Below are positions 31,205 through 40,099 of a stretch of DNA of 64,000 bases, piece by piece; the first letter of the stretch is position 1; each line of letters starts with the position of its first letter. The DNA is from a virus. The DNA lies in the IMG/VR virus record IMGVR_UViG_3300043548_000837, positions 23,060 to 87,059 of that record; one strand, written 5' to 3'. The notes under the pieces were generated by a model. That model searched no databases, had not been told where the DNA came from, and worked only from the letters and a program-made list of their open reading frames with translations. The position numbers and the translations under genes are program-made.

Positions 31205-32104
31205 ATGGCCAAACTAACTAAACACGCAGAAGTTCTTGAACAGCTCCACTCTATGGTGAAGAAGCAAGCTGAAGAAGCTCAAAAAAATATCTCAGGTAAA
31301 CCAGGCGGAGATGTTAAGAGTGTTAGTGTCGGTAGTGAACACGACACAACTAACAAAAACTCTGTAGGACCTGAAAACGTCGCTCAAGGATATCATCAAA
31401 AACCTTCTGAAGATTCTGCGGAACCCCTCGCCGGGTCCAAGACAGCCAACGACCTCGGTACTGAAATTCTCGATATCATCCGTAAGCAGGCTGAAGCTCA
31501 AGATACCGTCACAGGCAAACCTGGAGACGTTAAATCTGAAAGTACAGACGAGCACAAGACTGACAAGAACAAGGTTAAGCCTGAAAGCAATTCTCAGGAC
31601 TATGAGCAAAAGCCTTCGACTGACAGCTCTAAGCCCCTTGCGTCTGCAAAGAAAGCTGAAGTTGAGGAATTAGCAGCAAAAGTTGCTTCTTATGAGCTCG
31701 GACGCCAATTTTGTGCTGCCCTGCTCAAGACTGCTGCAGAGCAGCAAGCTCCTGACGAGCTTGAGCTCATGAAAGAAGCAGGTCGTCGCGACTTCGACCT
31801 TATGATTGCTGAAGCTGCCGAAAACCTTGAAGCTGCAGAAGCTCAAGAAAAGCAGGCAGAGTTTCAGGGTGCTGAAGACTTCGACAATTTAATGAAGCAG
31901 GCCGCTTATAACGAAGCTATGCAGCAAAACCAGCAACTCCAGGCTAAGCTCGCCGAATATGAAGCCTACATCAAGCAAGCTGAAGAAACTCAGTATGCCC
32001 AATTTGTGGAAGCTCAAGCTCAGGAGCAGCAAGTCAAGCTAGCCGAGTCTGTGGCAGAAATGGTACTCAGCAAGCTTAAGTCTGAGATCGTTCCTGCCGT
32101 TTAA
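31205..32104 (+). CDS. Scaffold-like helical protein (299 aa)
   Basis: The N-terminal half has two related repeats (about residues 24-62 and 96-132) containing GKPGGDVKSVS / GKPGDVKSES and then YHQKPSEDS / YEQKPSTDS with PLAGSK / PLASAK, each about 70 residues apart. The C-terminal half (about 140-299) is a long Ala/Glu/Gln coiled coil. Both are typical for head scaffolds. It heads its own promoter and is followed by three small genes before the decoration and capsid genes. Confidence 0.65.
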   Translation: MAKLTKHAEVLEQLHSMVKKQAEEAQKNISGKPGGDVKSVSVGSEHDTTNKNSVGPENVAQGYHQKPSEDSAEPLAGSKTANDLGTEILDIIRKQAEAQDTVTGKPGDVKSESTDEHKTDKNKVKPESNSQDYEQKPSTDSSKPLASAKKAEVEELAAKVASYELGRQFCAALLKTAAEQQAPDELELMKEAGRRDFDLMIAEAAENLEAAEAQEKQAEFQGAEDFDNLMKQAAYNEAMQQNQQLQAKLAEYEAYIKQAEETQYAQFVEAQAQEQQVKLAESVAEMVLSKLKSEIVPAV

Positions 32105-32115
32105 TTGGTTTCATT

Positions 32116-32274
32116 ATGCCTGCTCCTCTCGAAGAAGCTAAATCCCCTGTAGAGGAGCAGGCTATCCACGCACTAAACCATTTAAGCGATAAAGATAAAG
32201 AAAAAGTACTCAAGTACATCGCAAGTCTTTTAACCCTCGAGCAAATAAATCATGACGAAGCAAGCGCTACATAA
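32116..32274 (+). CDS. Very small helical protein (52 aa)
   Basis: The ATG at 32116 (ttcattATGcc) opens 52 codons ending in TAA at 32272-32274, overlapping the start of the next gene by 23 bases in another frame. The sequence is acidic then amphipathic (HLSDKDKEKVLKYIASLLTLEQ), likely two short helices. It lies between two scaffold-like genes. No family recognised. Confidence 0.55.
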   Translation: MPAPLEEAKSPVEEQAIHALNHLSDKDKEKVLKYIASLLTLEQINHDEASAT

Positions 32275-32641
32275 GATTGAACAGTTTGTAAAAGTTGCCC
32301 TTGCCGAAATCGCCGAGCTCAAGCAGCAACTACAAGCAGAGCAAGTTAAAAAGGCAGCTGTTCAGGTACAGCATAGTGAGTTTGAGGCTGCCCTAAAAAA
32401 GGCTGCACAAGCGATGTATAACTCAGACTTTATTAACGACGAGGAAGAAAAAGCGCTCTTCGTCAAAAAGGCTCAAGAAGATGTTAAGTACCTCGCTAAG
32501 GTTGTAGAAAAAGTTTGCGTGGCTGCAGACGTTTCATACATGGGCAAGGTAGCTTCAGTTAAAACAGCCCCACAAACAGATGACCCAGTCATGCGTAGGG
32601 CTTTTGGATACAGCAGTTACGACAACTTACTCGACGACTAG
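32252..32641 (+). CDS. Small coiled-coil head-region protein (129 aa)
   Basis: The ATG lies inside the end of the 52-residue gene. Residues 5-40 form a coiled coil (LAEIAELKQQLQAEQVKK) and the remainder is helical with Lys/Glu/Ala. The tail ends RRAFGYSSYDNLLDD. It probably belongs to the scaffold or internal head set by position. Family unknown. Confidence 0.6.
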   Translation: MTKQALHKIEQFVKVALAEIAELKQQLQAEQVKKAAVQVQHSEFEAALKKAAQAMYNSDFINDEEEKALFVKKAQEDVKYLAKVVEKVCVAADVSYMGKVASVKTAPQTDDPVMRRAFGYSSYDNLLDD

Positions 32642-32650
32642 AATAAACTT

Positions 32651-32806
32651 ATGACTGAATCTGAACTGGTGGCCTATATTGAAGGATTTATTAAAGCAGC
32701 CTCAGACGAAGGGTTGTCACAGCCCGAAGCTCTTGAGCTAATGATGAAGTTGGCTGCGGACACTTCGATAGATTTCCCAGAAGATCAAATGGTTGATGTA
32801 GATTAA
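32651..32806 (+). CDS. Tiny protein carrying the GFxxxAxExGL motif (51 aa)
   Basis: The ATG at 32651 (aaacttATGac) gives 51 codons ending TAA at 32804-32806. Residues 8-26, AYIEGFIKAASDEGLSQPE, match the motif seen twice in the 603-residue scaffold-like protein and once in the 83-residue protein after the sheath gene. The rest is an acidic tail. A free copy of this helix-turn-helix-sized module suggests it binds the same partner. Last gene before the decoration-protein promoter. Confidence 0.6.
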   Translation: MTESELVAYIEGFIKAASDEGLSQPEALELMMKLAADTSIDFPEDQMVDVD

Positions 32807-32823
32807 AATATTTAAATATCTAG

Positions 32824-32852
32824 TTGACCTCGCTATTATTTTTTATAATAAT
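32824..32852 (+). promoter_or_regulatory. Promoter for decoration and capsid genes
   Basis: TTGACC followed by an overlapping -10 cluster TATAATAAT (AATAAT at 17-bp spacing, TATAAT at 14). This is the best -35 in the window. It yields a leader of about 100 bases that ends in an A/C-rich stretch. Confidence 0.6.
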
Positions 32853-32948
32853 TGCATATAACTTTCGATAGACACATTGCTGAAAAAGCCTTGATCGGCG
32901 TTCGGGGTGTAAATGCGAAGAGACAACAAACAAACAACAAAACAAACA

Positions 32949-32955
32949 AAAGGAG
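32949..32955 (+). promoter_or_regulatory. Strong Shine-Dalgarno site
   Basis: AAAGGAG, 6 bases before the ATG at 32962. It is the only clear, well-spaced Shine-Dalgarno I found, and marks the presumed decoration gene for high translation. Confidence 0.8.
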
Positions 32956-32961
32956 AACATT

Positions 32962-33465
32962 ATGATTAATTTCAAAAAAGGTCCTGCTCTGAGCTTACAC
33001 CAAGTTAACTACGTTGGTAAGCCTGCTGCAGGTCAAGGTATCGTTGCCGGTATGGTGGTGCGTTTCGACACCGCTTTTGGTACATGGAAGAAAGGCGCTT
33101 CCGCAAATCCAGCCCCAATCAATGCGGAGTATGGATTCGCCATCAACAGTCAAGACGCTGGAGATGTTATCGAAGCAGGAGCCATTGGAGTTTACGCTCT
33201 CGATGGTATGTCTGTTATCGAAACTGACCAGTTCACAGGCGTTATTGGAGATTACGCTGTAGGTGCCCCTGTTTCCGTTGGAACAGATGGCAAGATCAAA
33301 CCTCTCACAGTTACAAACAACGCTGTAGCTACATCCGACAAGGTTATCGGATATGTTGAAGGGTCTCGCGAACTACCCGGACGCGCTGCTTCCACCGATA
33401 TTGCTGGGCGTACATTCACATATCCTACTAACACCACTGTGTTGGGAATTAAGCTCGCTGTCTAA
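32962..33465 (+). CDS. Putative head decoration protein (167 aa)
   Basis: A compact beta-rich protein with many Gly/Val/Ile turns: AGMVVRFDTAFGTWKKG, YGFAINSQDAGDVIEAGAIGVY, YAVGAPVSVGTDGKI. The pattern recalls small phage head-decoration or stabilisation proteins placed just before the major capsid gene. It has its own promoter, an A/C-rich leader and the only strong Shine-Dalgarno, consistent with a high-copy virion protein. It lies 24 bases before the capsid gene, with which it shares the downstream terminator. Confidence 0.7.
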   Translation: MINFKKGPALSLHQVNYVGKPAAGQGIVAGMVVRFDTAFGTWKKGASANPAPINAEYGFAINSQDAGDVIEAGAIGVYALDGMSVIETDQFTGVIGDYAVGAPVSVGTDGKIKPLTVTNNAVATSDKVIGYVEGSRELPGRAASTDIAGRTFTYPTNTTVLGIKLAV

Positions 33466-33489
33466 TTAAACCAGTAACAAAATAACTAT

Positions 33490-34449
33490 ATGGAAAAAAT
33501 CGCAAACCAAAAAGTGTTCAACGACACCTTCCTTGAGATGGTGAAGGCTGGTGAAGAAAAGAAGGCAGCTGTCAGTATGCAGTCTTTTACTCGTAACAAG
33601 CTTCGTGAAGAAAGCTTCACAGAAAAGATCATTACCCCTATCGACATCAGCAATGATGACCTCGACAAGGCCGAGAATCCTGAGTTACTTGTTAAGTGGA
33701 ACGACCGTGAACCTGATACTGCTCCTGCTGTCACAATCCCTCTCGGAGTTGTGCCTGACATGTTCCAGTTCGCTGGTACTCGTTATCCTTCCTACTTCAC
33801 TCGTATCACGAGCCCTAAGTACAACAAGGACATCGACCAGCTTCGTGGGTATGATTACGACATTCGTGCAATCATGCTCGAGTTGTCTACAAAGGACATT
33901 GCTACTGAAATCGACACACGTTTCATGACTCGTGTCGATAGCATCATCGGAGCTGTTAATACAGCTAACCCATTGAATGGCCTTGGGCTTCCACAGAATG
34001 TCACTATTTCTGGAGGTATCACTCGTGAAAACATGGCTGAAGCGTTTAAGGTTATTAAGCGTCTCCGTGTTCCTTTCGGTCCTTCTCAGCCTGATGGTGG
34101 AGAAACCAAAGGAGTGATGTTGATGAACAATGTTACAGCAGACGACTTCGTCAAGATGAGCCGCTCTGAAGTTGGTGGCGACCTCGCACAGGATATGTTC
34201 GTTAATGGCCTTCCTTCCAAGACTCTCTTGGGTGTGAAGCCTATCTACACAATCAAGCGTGACCTCGTCCCTGACGGCGTTATCTATCTGTTCTCTTCCG
34301 AAGAGTTCTTCGGCAAGTACTACAGACTACAGCCTCTCACAGTGTTCATGAAGAACGAAGCTTACTTCCTTGAGTACTTCCAGTACATGAACCTCTCGCT
34401 TGCCATCGGCAACGTGAAGGGTGTTGTGAAAGTCGACTTCAACGGTTAA
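33490..34449 (+). CDS. Major capsid protein, HK97-like (319 aa)
   Basis: A helical N-terminus of about 40 residues is followed by an alpha/beta body with features of the HK97 fold: long spine-helix-like stretch (DYDIRAIMLELSTKDIATEIDTRFMTRVDSIIG, about 118-150), then NVTISGGITRENMAEAFKVIKRLRVPFG, and a C-terminal beta part ending in LSLAIGNVKGVVKVDF. Size suits a major capsid protein. Codon choice is more uniform (CTC, CGT, AAG) than in neighbours, as in highly expressed genes. It follows the protease, scaffold-like and decoration genes and ends in a strong terminator. Confidence 0.85.
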   Translation: MEKIANQKVFNDTFLEMVKAGEEKKAAVSMQSFTRNKLREESFTEKIITPIDISNDDLDKAENPELLVKWNDREPDTAPAVTIPLGVVPDMFQFAGTRYPSYFTRITSPKYNKDIDQLRGYDYDIRAIMLELSTKDIATEIDTRFMTRVDSIIGAVNTANPLNGLGLPQNVTISGGITRENMAEAFKVIKRLRVPFGPSQPDGGETKGVMLMNNVTADDFVKMSRSEVGGDLAQDMFVNGLPSKTLLGVKPIYTIKRDLVPDGVIYLFSSEEFFGKYYRLQPLTVFMKNEAYFLEYFQYMNLSLAIGNVKGVVKVDFNG

Positions 34450-34475
34450 TACACCAACAATTAGCGTAGCGTTAG

Positions 34476-34506
34476 AAAAAGGGACCTTCGGGTCCCTTTT
34501 TTGTTT
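34476..34506 (+). terminator. Intrinsic terminator, TTCG tetraloop
   Basis: AAAAAGGGACC, loop TTCG, GGTCCCTTTTTT then TGTTTT. A perfect stem, UUCG loop and U run, 27 bases after the capsid gene stop. Confidence 0.95.
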
Positions 34507-34518
34507 TCTATATGTCTC

Positions 34519-34546
34519 TTGATATAGTCAATAAATACGGTATAAT
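34519..34546 (+). promoter_or_regulatory. Sigma-70-like promoter giving leaderless mRNA
   Basis: TTGATA, 16-bp spacer, TATAAT (perfect -10). The ATG of the next gene (34553) begins 7 bases after the last base of the -10, which is where transcription normally starts, so this mRNA should be leaderless. Confidence 0.7.
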
Positions 34547-34552
34547 TTATCT

Positions 34553-34828
34553 ATGAATAACTTCGAAAATATTCTTAGTGAGTTCGCAGCTTTTATTGAA
34601 AAGTCTGCGGTCGCTATGAACGCTCCTCACACAGGGTTGACTACAGGCGAGTCTACAGAACAGTCGGGACAAGTTAGCTCTGCTCCAGCGGCAGGACAGC
34701 CAGTAGCTAGAGTAAACGAAACAAATGCTATCAGTACGCAGGCTGCACCTCAAATGTCTCAGCCCTTAAGCAAGGTCCCTACGTCTAATGCGTCACCTAA
34801 AAAAATGACTTTTAACTCTTTCAAATAA
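34553..34828 (+). CDS. Small disordered neck-region protein (91 aa)
   Basis: A short N-terminal helix (NFENILSEFAAFIEKSAVAM) precedes a Ser/Thr/Gln/Ala-rich disordered stretch and a final MTFNSFK. First gene of the neck/tail unit after the capsid terminator, predicted to be read from a leaderless mRNA. Role unknown; perhaps an internal or connector-associated protein. Confidence 0.6.
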   Translation: MNNFENILSEFAAFIEKSAVAMNAPHTGLTTGESTEQSGQVSSAPAAGQPVARVNETNAISTQAAPQMSQPLSKVPTSNASPKKMTFNSFK

Positions 34829-34832
34829 CCTT

Positions 34833-35279
34833 ATGGCTGCCCCAATTTTAACAAGCGAAGAAGTTAGGCTCTTCCTTCAGGATAGAGAAGAACTCAACCC
34901 TCTTTTGCTAGGAATCAGATTTACGCCTGAGATGATCGAGCAGGCAATGATCAATACGGTAGATTACTACAACCTGATGAACCCTCCTACAGGTATCATG
35001 TACTCTATCGAGTCATTTCCGTACAGATCTCTACTCTTACTAGGCACAGCTGCTTATCTGCTTAGGTCAGGAGCTATTAATGAGGCAGCCAACCAGTTAA
35101 CATATTCTGCTGACGGTATACAGGTTAACGATAAAGACAAGGCCCAGATATTTATGTCGCTTGCCCAAAACCTACAGCAAGACTTCAAAGAGTTAGGGCA
35201 GCAGATAAAGATGAATCAGAATATTTCACAAATTTACGGAGTTAAACACTCTGAATATATTTACAGACGTAGATACTAA
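34833..35279 (+). CDS. Putative head-tail connector protein (148 aa)
   Basis: A helical protein whose N-terminus (LTSEEVRLFLQDREELNPLLLGIRFTPEMIEQAMINTVDYYNLMNPP) has the small helix-bundle look of head-completion or connector proteins encoded right after the capsid gene. A hydrophobic helix follows (YRSLLLLGTAAYLLRSGAI). Its stop overlaps the next ATG (TAATG). Assignment is by position and fold impression, not by a diagnostic motif. Confidence 0.55.
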   Translation: MAAPILTSEEVRLFLQDREELNPLLLGIRFTPEMIEQAMINTVDYYNLMNPPTGIMYSIESFPYRSLLLLGTAAYLLRSGAINEAANQLTYSADGIQVNDKDKAQIFMSLAQNLQQDFKELGQQIKMNQNISQIYGVKHSEYIYRRRY

Positions 35280-35617
35280 TGGAAGAATCTGGATTACAAC
35301 AGTCAGCTGGAGGTGTAATAGATGCCATCAGAGTCTTGAAAGTTAATAAATCAGGACTTAGGAAAATACGCGCACGCCTAGCTCAGAAAAAGCCTGTTAA
35401 AAGCATCCATGGTTTTGATGAACCCGCCAAAATAACCAAGTCTAGCCAACCTGATGAAGGCTATGGCATCTTCAAGGGATTAGCACAGCACACTCATGCT
35501 TTTGGTGAGATGCCTATAAATATTATGGTTCACGACGCTAGGTCTATTCATAATGGGCATACTATGCTATACGTACCAGGTGCGGCACAAACTAACCCTG
35601 AGTATCATAATTTTTAG
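35279..35617 (+). CDS. Small unrecognised neck-region protein (112 aa)
   Basis: A basic first half (SGLRKIRARLAQKKPVK) precedes a His/Gly-rich second half (LAQHTHAFGEMPINIMVHDARSIHNGHTMLYV). Several His residues could bind metal but no classical site is evident. It is coupled to the connector-like gene by a TAATG overlap. Probably a neck or tail-terminator partner; not recognised. Confidence 0.55.
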   Translation: MEESGLQQSAGGVIDAIRVLKVNKSGLRKIRARLAQKKPVKSIHGFDEPAKITKSSQPDEGYGIFKGLAQHTHAFGEMPINIMVHDARSIHNGHTMLYVPGAAQTNPEYHNF

Positions 35618-35622
35618 CCTTT

Positions 35623-36447
35623 ATGATCGGCGAAGCTAATAAGGTTTTTAGAAAAATAAATGTTATCCCTGACTGGGTTAACGGCCATTTTATTCAATGG
35701 GAGCTAGACCCTTTTTTTAAAGGTACTAGACCATACAATTTCAGTCTAGAGATTTCTGAGGCTATAGACTTTTCAGAAGTGGCCGCAAGCAAACTTAATC
35801 TTGGTGAAGTATTCTTTGCTGTGGACGACTTCAAGATCCGCCAGTCGTGGTCACCCTATTATGCCTATAGAATCACTTTGCAGACCGCAGATAACAGAAT
35901 GTATAGGTCACTTCCAACACTTTTTAGCGCTACACGACAAGAGCACCGTAAATACGCAATGGCTGCTGAAGTGATCAGAAAAGAGATCACTGTTTGTCGC
36001 TACGCAGGCAATGAGGCCTGGCTACTTAAGCGTAAAATCTTCGGCTCTAAAACTAAAACAGTAGCTTACCAAAACGTAGACCCTGTAAGTGGTGTACCTA
36101 TAACAGACACGGCCCATGAGGATTATGGTGTAGGTATTGACGAAGGGTTTTATGCTCCTGTTCCCTGCACGTATTATATAGAGAGCTCACAACAAGACAA
36201 ACAGCTCGACCCTCAAGGAGTCGGCGTAAAAGAGACATTTACAACGATAGTGAGACTTCCAGGGTATCCAATTGTTGAGGTCAGAGACGTGATTTGCTCT
36301 GCCAAAGACGGTGCGCGCTATAGCATACAGTCAAAAGGAGCAAAGCAGTTCCCAGGTACGAATATCACTCTGACTCAGAAAGCTTCAATGAACCTAATTC
36401 CCTCTACTGACACGGTATACTCTATAGCTATCCCTGTCGCTCTCTAG
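35623..36447 (+). CDS. Putative neck protein (274 aa)
   Basis: Beta-rich, with regularly spaced aromatic residues (WELDPFFKGTRPYNFSLEISEAIDF; SWSPYYAYRITLQTADNRMYRS). The C-terminal third looks like an Ig-like or barrel domain (VEVRDVICSAKDGARYSIQ). In this gene order it may be a neck or head-completion protein. No family is recognised with certainty. Confidence 0.5.
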   Translation: MIGEANKVFRKINVIPDWVNGHFIQWELDPFFKGTRPYNFSLEISEAIDFSEVAASKLNLGEVFFAVDDFKIRQSWSPYYAYRITLQTADNRMYRSLPTLFSATRQEHRKYAMAAEVIRKEITVCRYAGNEAWLLKRKIFGSKTKTVAYQNVDPVSGVPITDTAHEDYGVGIDEGFYAPVPCTYYIESSQQDKQLDPQGVGVKETFTTIVRLPGYPIVEVRDVICSAKDGARYSIQSKGAKQFPGTNITLTQKASMNLIPSTDTVYSIAIPVAL

Positions 36448-36449
36448 TT

Positions 36450-37133
36450 ATGCACGAAAGCGAAAGCAAACCTCCAGTTGTTTACGTTTCTCCTTATGTC
36501 CGTGAGACAGAAGAGAAAGACGTTAAAGAAATTATTCTTACCCCATGGACAGTGCAAAATATTTGCTATGAGGTAATTAAAAATTACATGACTGAAAACT
36601 CTCCACAGAAAGAGGGTTACAGATTCACGCAAACGTATGACCCAGACGAACTCAAGACAGGCATAGCTCTTGAAATTGCTTATCACTATAAAGACGTAGT
36701 CGTACAGAAAAGACCTGCGATATTTGTATCTAGAGGCGAAATTAATTTTAAGTTCCCGACCATTAATCAGGTCACTGCGTTAAATCCTAGAGATTCTGAA
36801 AAGACTAGGTTTGCGATGCTAGATATGCCTATAATATTGACTGTGGTCGCTACTAACGTAGGATTCACAGAGCAATTAGCCGAGTACATATTCAAAATAT
36901 TTCTCAGGTATCAGGAAGTCATTAAAAACGACTTTTGCTTAAGACAATTTAAACTTGTAGGTATGACGCCTCCTTCGCTATACTTAGAAAGCAAAGACCA
37001 CTTTGCTGTACAGATACAGTTACTAGCTACTTTCGACATGGGAGCAACAATTAAGCGCGACGACTTGAGACTAAAAACTGTAGCCTACACAGTGTACACT
37101 AATTTTGCAGAACAACCTTTAGAACAACAATAA
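36450..37133 (+). CDS. Putative tail-completion/sheath-terminator protein (227 aa)
   Basis: An alpha/beta protein located immediately before the sheath gene, where myoviruses encode tail-terminator proteins. VVQKRPAIFVSRGEINF and LDMPIILTVVATNVGFTEQLAEYIFKIFLRYQEVIKNDF have the strand-helix order seen in tail terminators that cap the tube. Assigned by position and overall pattern only. Confidence 0.5.
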   Translation: MHESESKPPVVYVSPYVRETEEKDVKEIILTPWTVQNICYEVIKNYMTENSPQKEGYRFTQTYDPDELKTGIALEIAYHYKDVVVQKRPAIFVSRGEINFKFPTINQVTALNPRDSEKTRFAMLDMPIILTVVATNVGFTEQLAEYIFKIFLRYQEVIKNDFCLRQFKLVGMTPPSLYLESKDHFAVQIQLLATFDMGATIKRDDLRLKTVAYTVYTNFAEQPLEQQ

Positions 37134-37139
37134 AAAGTG

Positions 37140-37168
37140 TTGCTCCGGTAGGTATTTTAAATTAATAT
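37140..37168 (+). promoter_or_regulatory. Sigma-70-like promoter before the sheath gene
   Basis: TTGCTC, 17-bp spacer, TAATAT; leader of about 30 bases, ending in A/C-rich sequence. Confidence 0.55.
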
Positions 37169-37205
37169 TGTTAAATATAGCTCAGCAATCTACACCACAA
37201 ACATT

Positions 37206-40097
37206 ATGGCATACATCACACCTAGAGTTAAGATTCAGCAGGAATTTTTACAGCTCCCTGTATATAGAGAATATCCGTTACCTGCGTTCATTATCGGACC
37301 TAACTACGCACTAACCAGATACAGTGTAGACGCTGAAAGACCGTTCACGGCCCTAGGAACCTACAATGGTGGAGCCTTAGCCACTGGTAACGCGTATATC
37401 TCCGATGCAGACACAACGTACGACTTCCCTAACGTCCCTGCAGGTGGAAACGTAGACCATAGTTACACTAAAGTTTATGCTGAAGCTGTTGAGGCTCAGT
37501 ATTTCCCGAATGCTGAGTTAAACAGTAACTTACCTACACAAAATGACGTCGCATTGGTGCCGACTGAGTCAGGAGAGAATAGCACGAACCAAGTCCGCTT
37601 TAAGAATGCTATACTCAAGACAGGTAATGGCGAGTCTCGCTCAAATTTTTTCTCTAATCGTGATGTTACTGTCGGCGACATCATCGAAGTTTCTACCTCA
37701 GGTGCTAACCCCGTTTCCGTTAAAGCCAAAGTTAAAGCAATTCTGCCTGAAAATAGTTTGATTTCAAATGACTACGCTTCAGTTGTGGATGACGCCACAG
37801 CCGACAGCTCCAACCCTGCACCGACCAACGAATACTACGCAGCTACTCCTGTACCATCTGGAGCGTCTGGGTCTACAGTGATTGTGACCAATGAGTCTAC
37901 CGCATACAAAGGGCATTCGTCTTTAGGTATTTTTAGTGACACATATACCGTTACATCCACTAGAGCAGGTCACGACCCTGAAGACTGGGAATTCTCCATT
38001 TCTTCAGCCAGTTCAGCTTTCACTACAAAGACCGGAGTAAAGTTCACCCTTCCTTCTACAGGTACAGTCTACACTTTAGTTATCGACGACGAAGATGGTT
38101 GTGAAGTTAAACTTGAGTTCGATACTGACAGCGCTGCTCTTGTAGTCGGAACTATCTGGACGATACCAAATTTCAGGGCACCCATTTCGGCGGCGCTACC
38201 AGATACAGACGGCGACTATACAGGTTCAGTCAGTCAAACTTATACGATTACCGTTACTCGCGGAGGATTGTTCTACGATCCTGCACAGAATAATGCAGAC
38301 ACCTGTGCAAAACTGCTTATTAAAGCCTCAGACATAGACACCTCCTCGATTATCCTGCCTAAGAAAAATGAATATTTTAACTTAGGCAGCCTTGGAGCTA
38401 AGGCAAGGTTCACTGCAGGTGTGTCAGGAGATTATCTTATCGCTGGAAATACCTACTACGTTCCTGTAGTCGCAGAATCCTTCGGACCTTATAGTATTGT
38501 AGAACTTTCTGAATCTCTGCCGACAGCGATGTTTGACCCTTTAGTAGAGCTTAATGCTTCTCTATCTCTTACCCAGAAGTCTATCCAGATTCCTGCCATT
38601 AAAGATATATCCACAGACGCCAGGAATTGGACACAAGAAGACGCGCATATCACTATTAACAGCGATATAACCACATATAATAACAGCCTCCTTGCTTCTT
38701 CCTCAGAACCAGCGAGACTTCCTGTTTTAGCCGCCAAGTTATTCGTTGAGCATAGAGATCTCTTGCAAGGCACAAGCAGCGCAATCGATTCAGTTAGAGA
38801 TTTAGCCTCGATAACAGAGAAACTCGGAACAGTACACCCAGACAATCCTCTCGCTCAAGGAGTTTATGACGCTGTATTAAACGCGCAAAACATGCAAGTT
38901 TACTTTATCGGTGTGCAGACAGATGACCTCGCTGGATACGCGGAAGCTATTCAAATTTCAGAGAAGAGCGATAAAGTGTACAGTTTTGTACCTCTAACAT
39001 TTGACCGCACAATTCAAGATGCTGTAGTGGCTCATGTTAATGCTTACAGCACTCCTGATGTTGGCCGCTGGAGAATTGCCTGGCTCTCTGTTCCAGATCA
39101 GAAGACCAAGCTCATGTATGACCTCGACGAAAATGGAGATTCTTACTACGCAACAATTACAGACAACACTGCAGTTAGCGGAACTCAGATTAACTTAGTT
39201 ACTGTTGAAGGAGCTAAGTTTATTGACGATGGTATCCGTCCCAACGACACAATCAGAATTAATTTTAGACTTAATGCTGATGGTGAGCATGTTTATGACG
39301 AATATGTTGTAGACCGTGTACGTACAAACACTCAGTTACTGATCACTACCAAACTTAGCAGAGAAATCCCTGCAGCGGCTAAGACTAAGATTCAGGTTGT
39401 TAGGAACTACACAAGGTCTGAAAGAGCCGCAAACATTGCAGCTATTGGCGGAAATTACAACAACCGTCGCGTGCGTGTTGTTTTCCCTGATACCTACAAG
39501 TACGGTAACGCAGCCTTGGGCGAAGTCTCTGTGACTAAGCAAGGTTATATTGCTGCGGCAGGACTTGCAGGGCTTAGATCTGGAGTTGTCCCTCACCAAG
39601 GATTAACAAACTCAGAATTCCTGGGAGCTACAGACTTGAGTAAGGTTGTTCTTGAATTCTCTCAGAGCGAGCTAGACTTAATGGCTGAGAAAGGTATCTG
39701 GCTTATCACTCAGGAAGTGGTTGGCGCTACCCCTTATGTCAGACATCAGCTCACAACTGATGAACGTAGCTTGAACACCTCGGAAGACTCTATCACTACT
39801 AACGTAGATTCTATCAGCTACGCGCTAAAAGACGTACTTGCTCCGTTCATCGGTAGGTACAACGTCAACCCTGAGAACATCCTCGAAATCCGCTATGCTA
39901 TCGCAGCTCAACTTAGGTTTAGAGCTAACGATACGTATGTCGCTCGCGCAGGTAATCAGCTGGTTAGCTTCGTAGAGAAGGATGACATCGTCAGAATTGA
40001 ACAAAACGCCACCTACAAAGATAGAGTGGATGTTGAAGTCAGACTGCATGTGCCGTATCCGTTGAACTACATCAATCTCAGATTGCTTGTAGGCTAG
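37206..40097 (+). CDS. Tail sheath protein (963 aa)
   Basis: The C-terminal 250 residues carry the conserved sheath core: GLAGLRSGVVPHQGLTNSE followed by a beta strand and FSQSELDLMAEKGIWLI, then YVRHQLTTDERSLNTSEDSI and the last domain beginning APFIGRYNV. The N-terminus (ITPRVKIQQEF) also fits. At 963 residues it is larger than T4 gp18 (659 residues), with an extra beta-rich region at about 60-450 probably forming surface domains. It polymerises around the tube and contracts. The tube gene follows two small genes downstream. Confidence 0.9.
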   Translation: MAYITPRVKIQQEFLQLPVYREYPLPAFIIGPNYALTRYSVDAERPFTALGTYNGGALATGNAYISDADTTYDFPNVPAGGNVDHSYTKVYAEAVEAQYFPNAELNSNLPTQNDVALVPTESGENSTNQVRFKNAILKTGNGESRSNFFSNRDVTVGDIIEVSTSGANPVSVKAKVKAILPENSLISNDYASVVDDATADSSNPAPTNEYYAATPVPSGASGSTVIVTNESTAYKGHSSLGIFSDTYTVTSTRAGHDPEDWEFSISSASSAFTTKTGVKFTLPSTGTVYTLVIDDEDGCEVKLEFDTDSAALVVGTIWTIPNFRAPISAALPDTDGDYTGSVSQTYTITVTRGGLFYDPAQNNADTCAKLLIKASDIDTSSIILPKKNEYFNLGSLGAKARFTAGVSGDYLIAGNTYYVPVVAESFGPYSIVELSESLPTAMFDPLVELNASLSLTQKSIQIPAIKDISTDARNWTQEDAHITINSDITTYNNSLLASSSEPARLPVLAAKLFVEHRDLLQGTSSAIDSVRDLASITEKLGTVHPDNPLAQGVYDAVLNAQNMQVYFIGVQTDDLAGYAEAIQISEKSDKVYSFVPLTFDRTIQDAVVAHVNAYSTPDVGRWRIAWLSVPDQKTKLMYDLDENGDSYYATITDNTAVSGTQINLVTVEGAKFIDDGIRPNDTIRINFRLNADGEHVYDEYVVDRVRTNTQLLITTKLSREIPAAAKTKIQVVRNYTRSERAANIAAIGGNYNNRRVRVVFPDTYKYGNAALGEVSVTKQGYIAAAGLAGLRSGVVPHQGLTNSEFLGATDLSKVVLEFSQSELDLMAEKGIWLITQEVVGATPYVRHQLTTDERSLNTSEDSITTNVDSISYALKDVLAPFIGRYNVNPENILEIRYAIAAQLRFRANDTYVARAGNQLVSFVEKDDIVRIEQNATYKDRVDVEVRLHVPYPLNYINLRLLVG

Positions 40098-40099
40098 AT

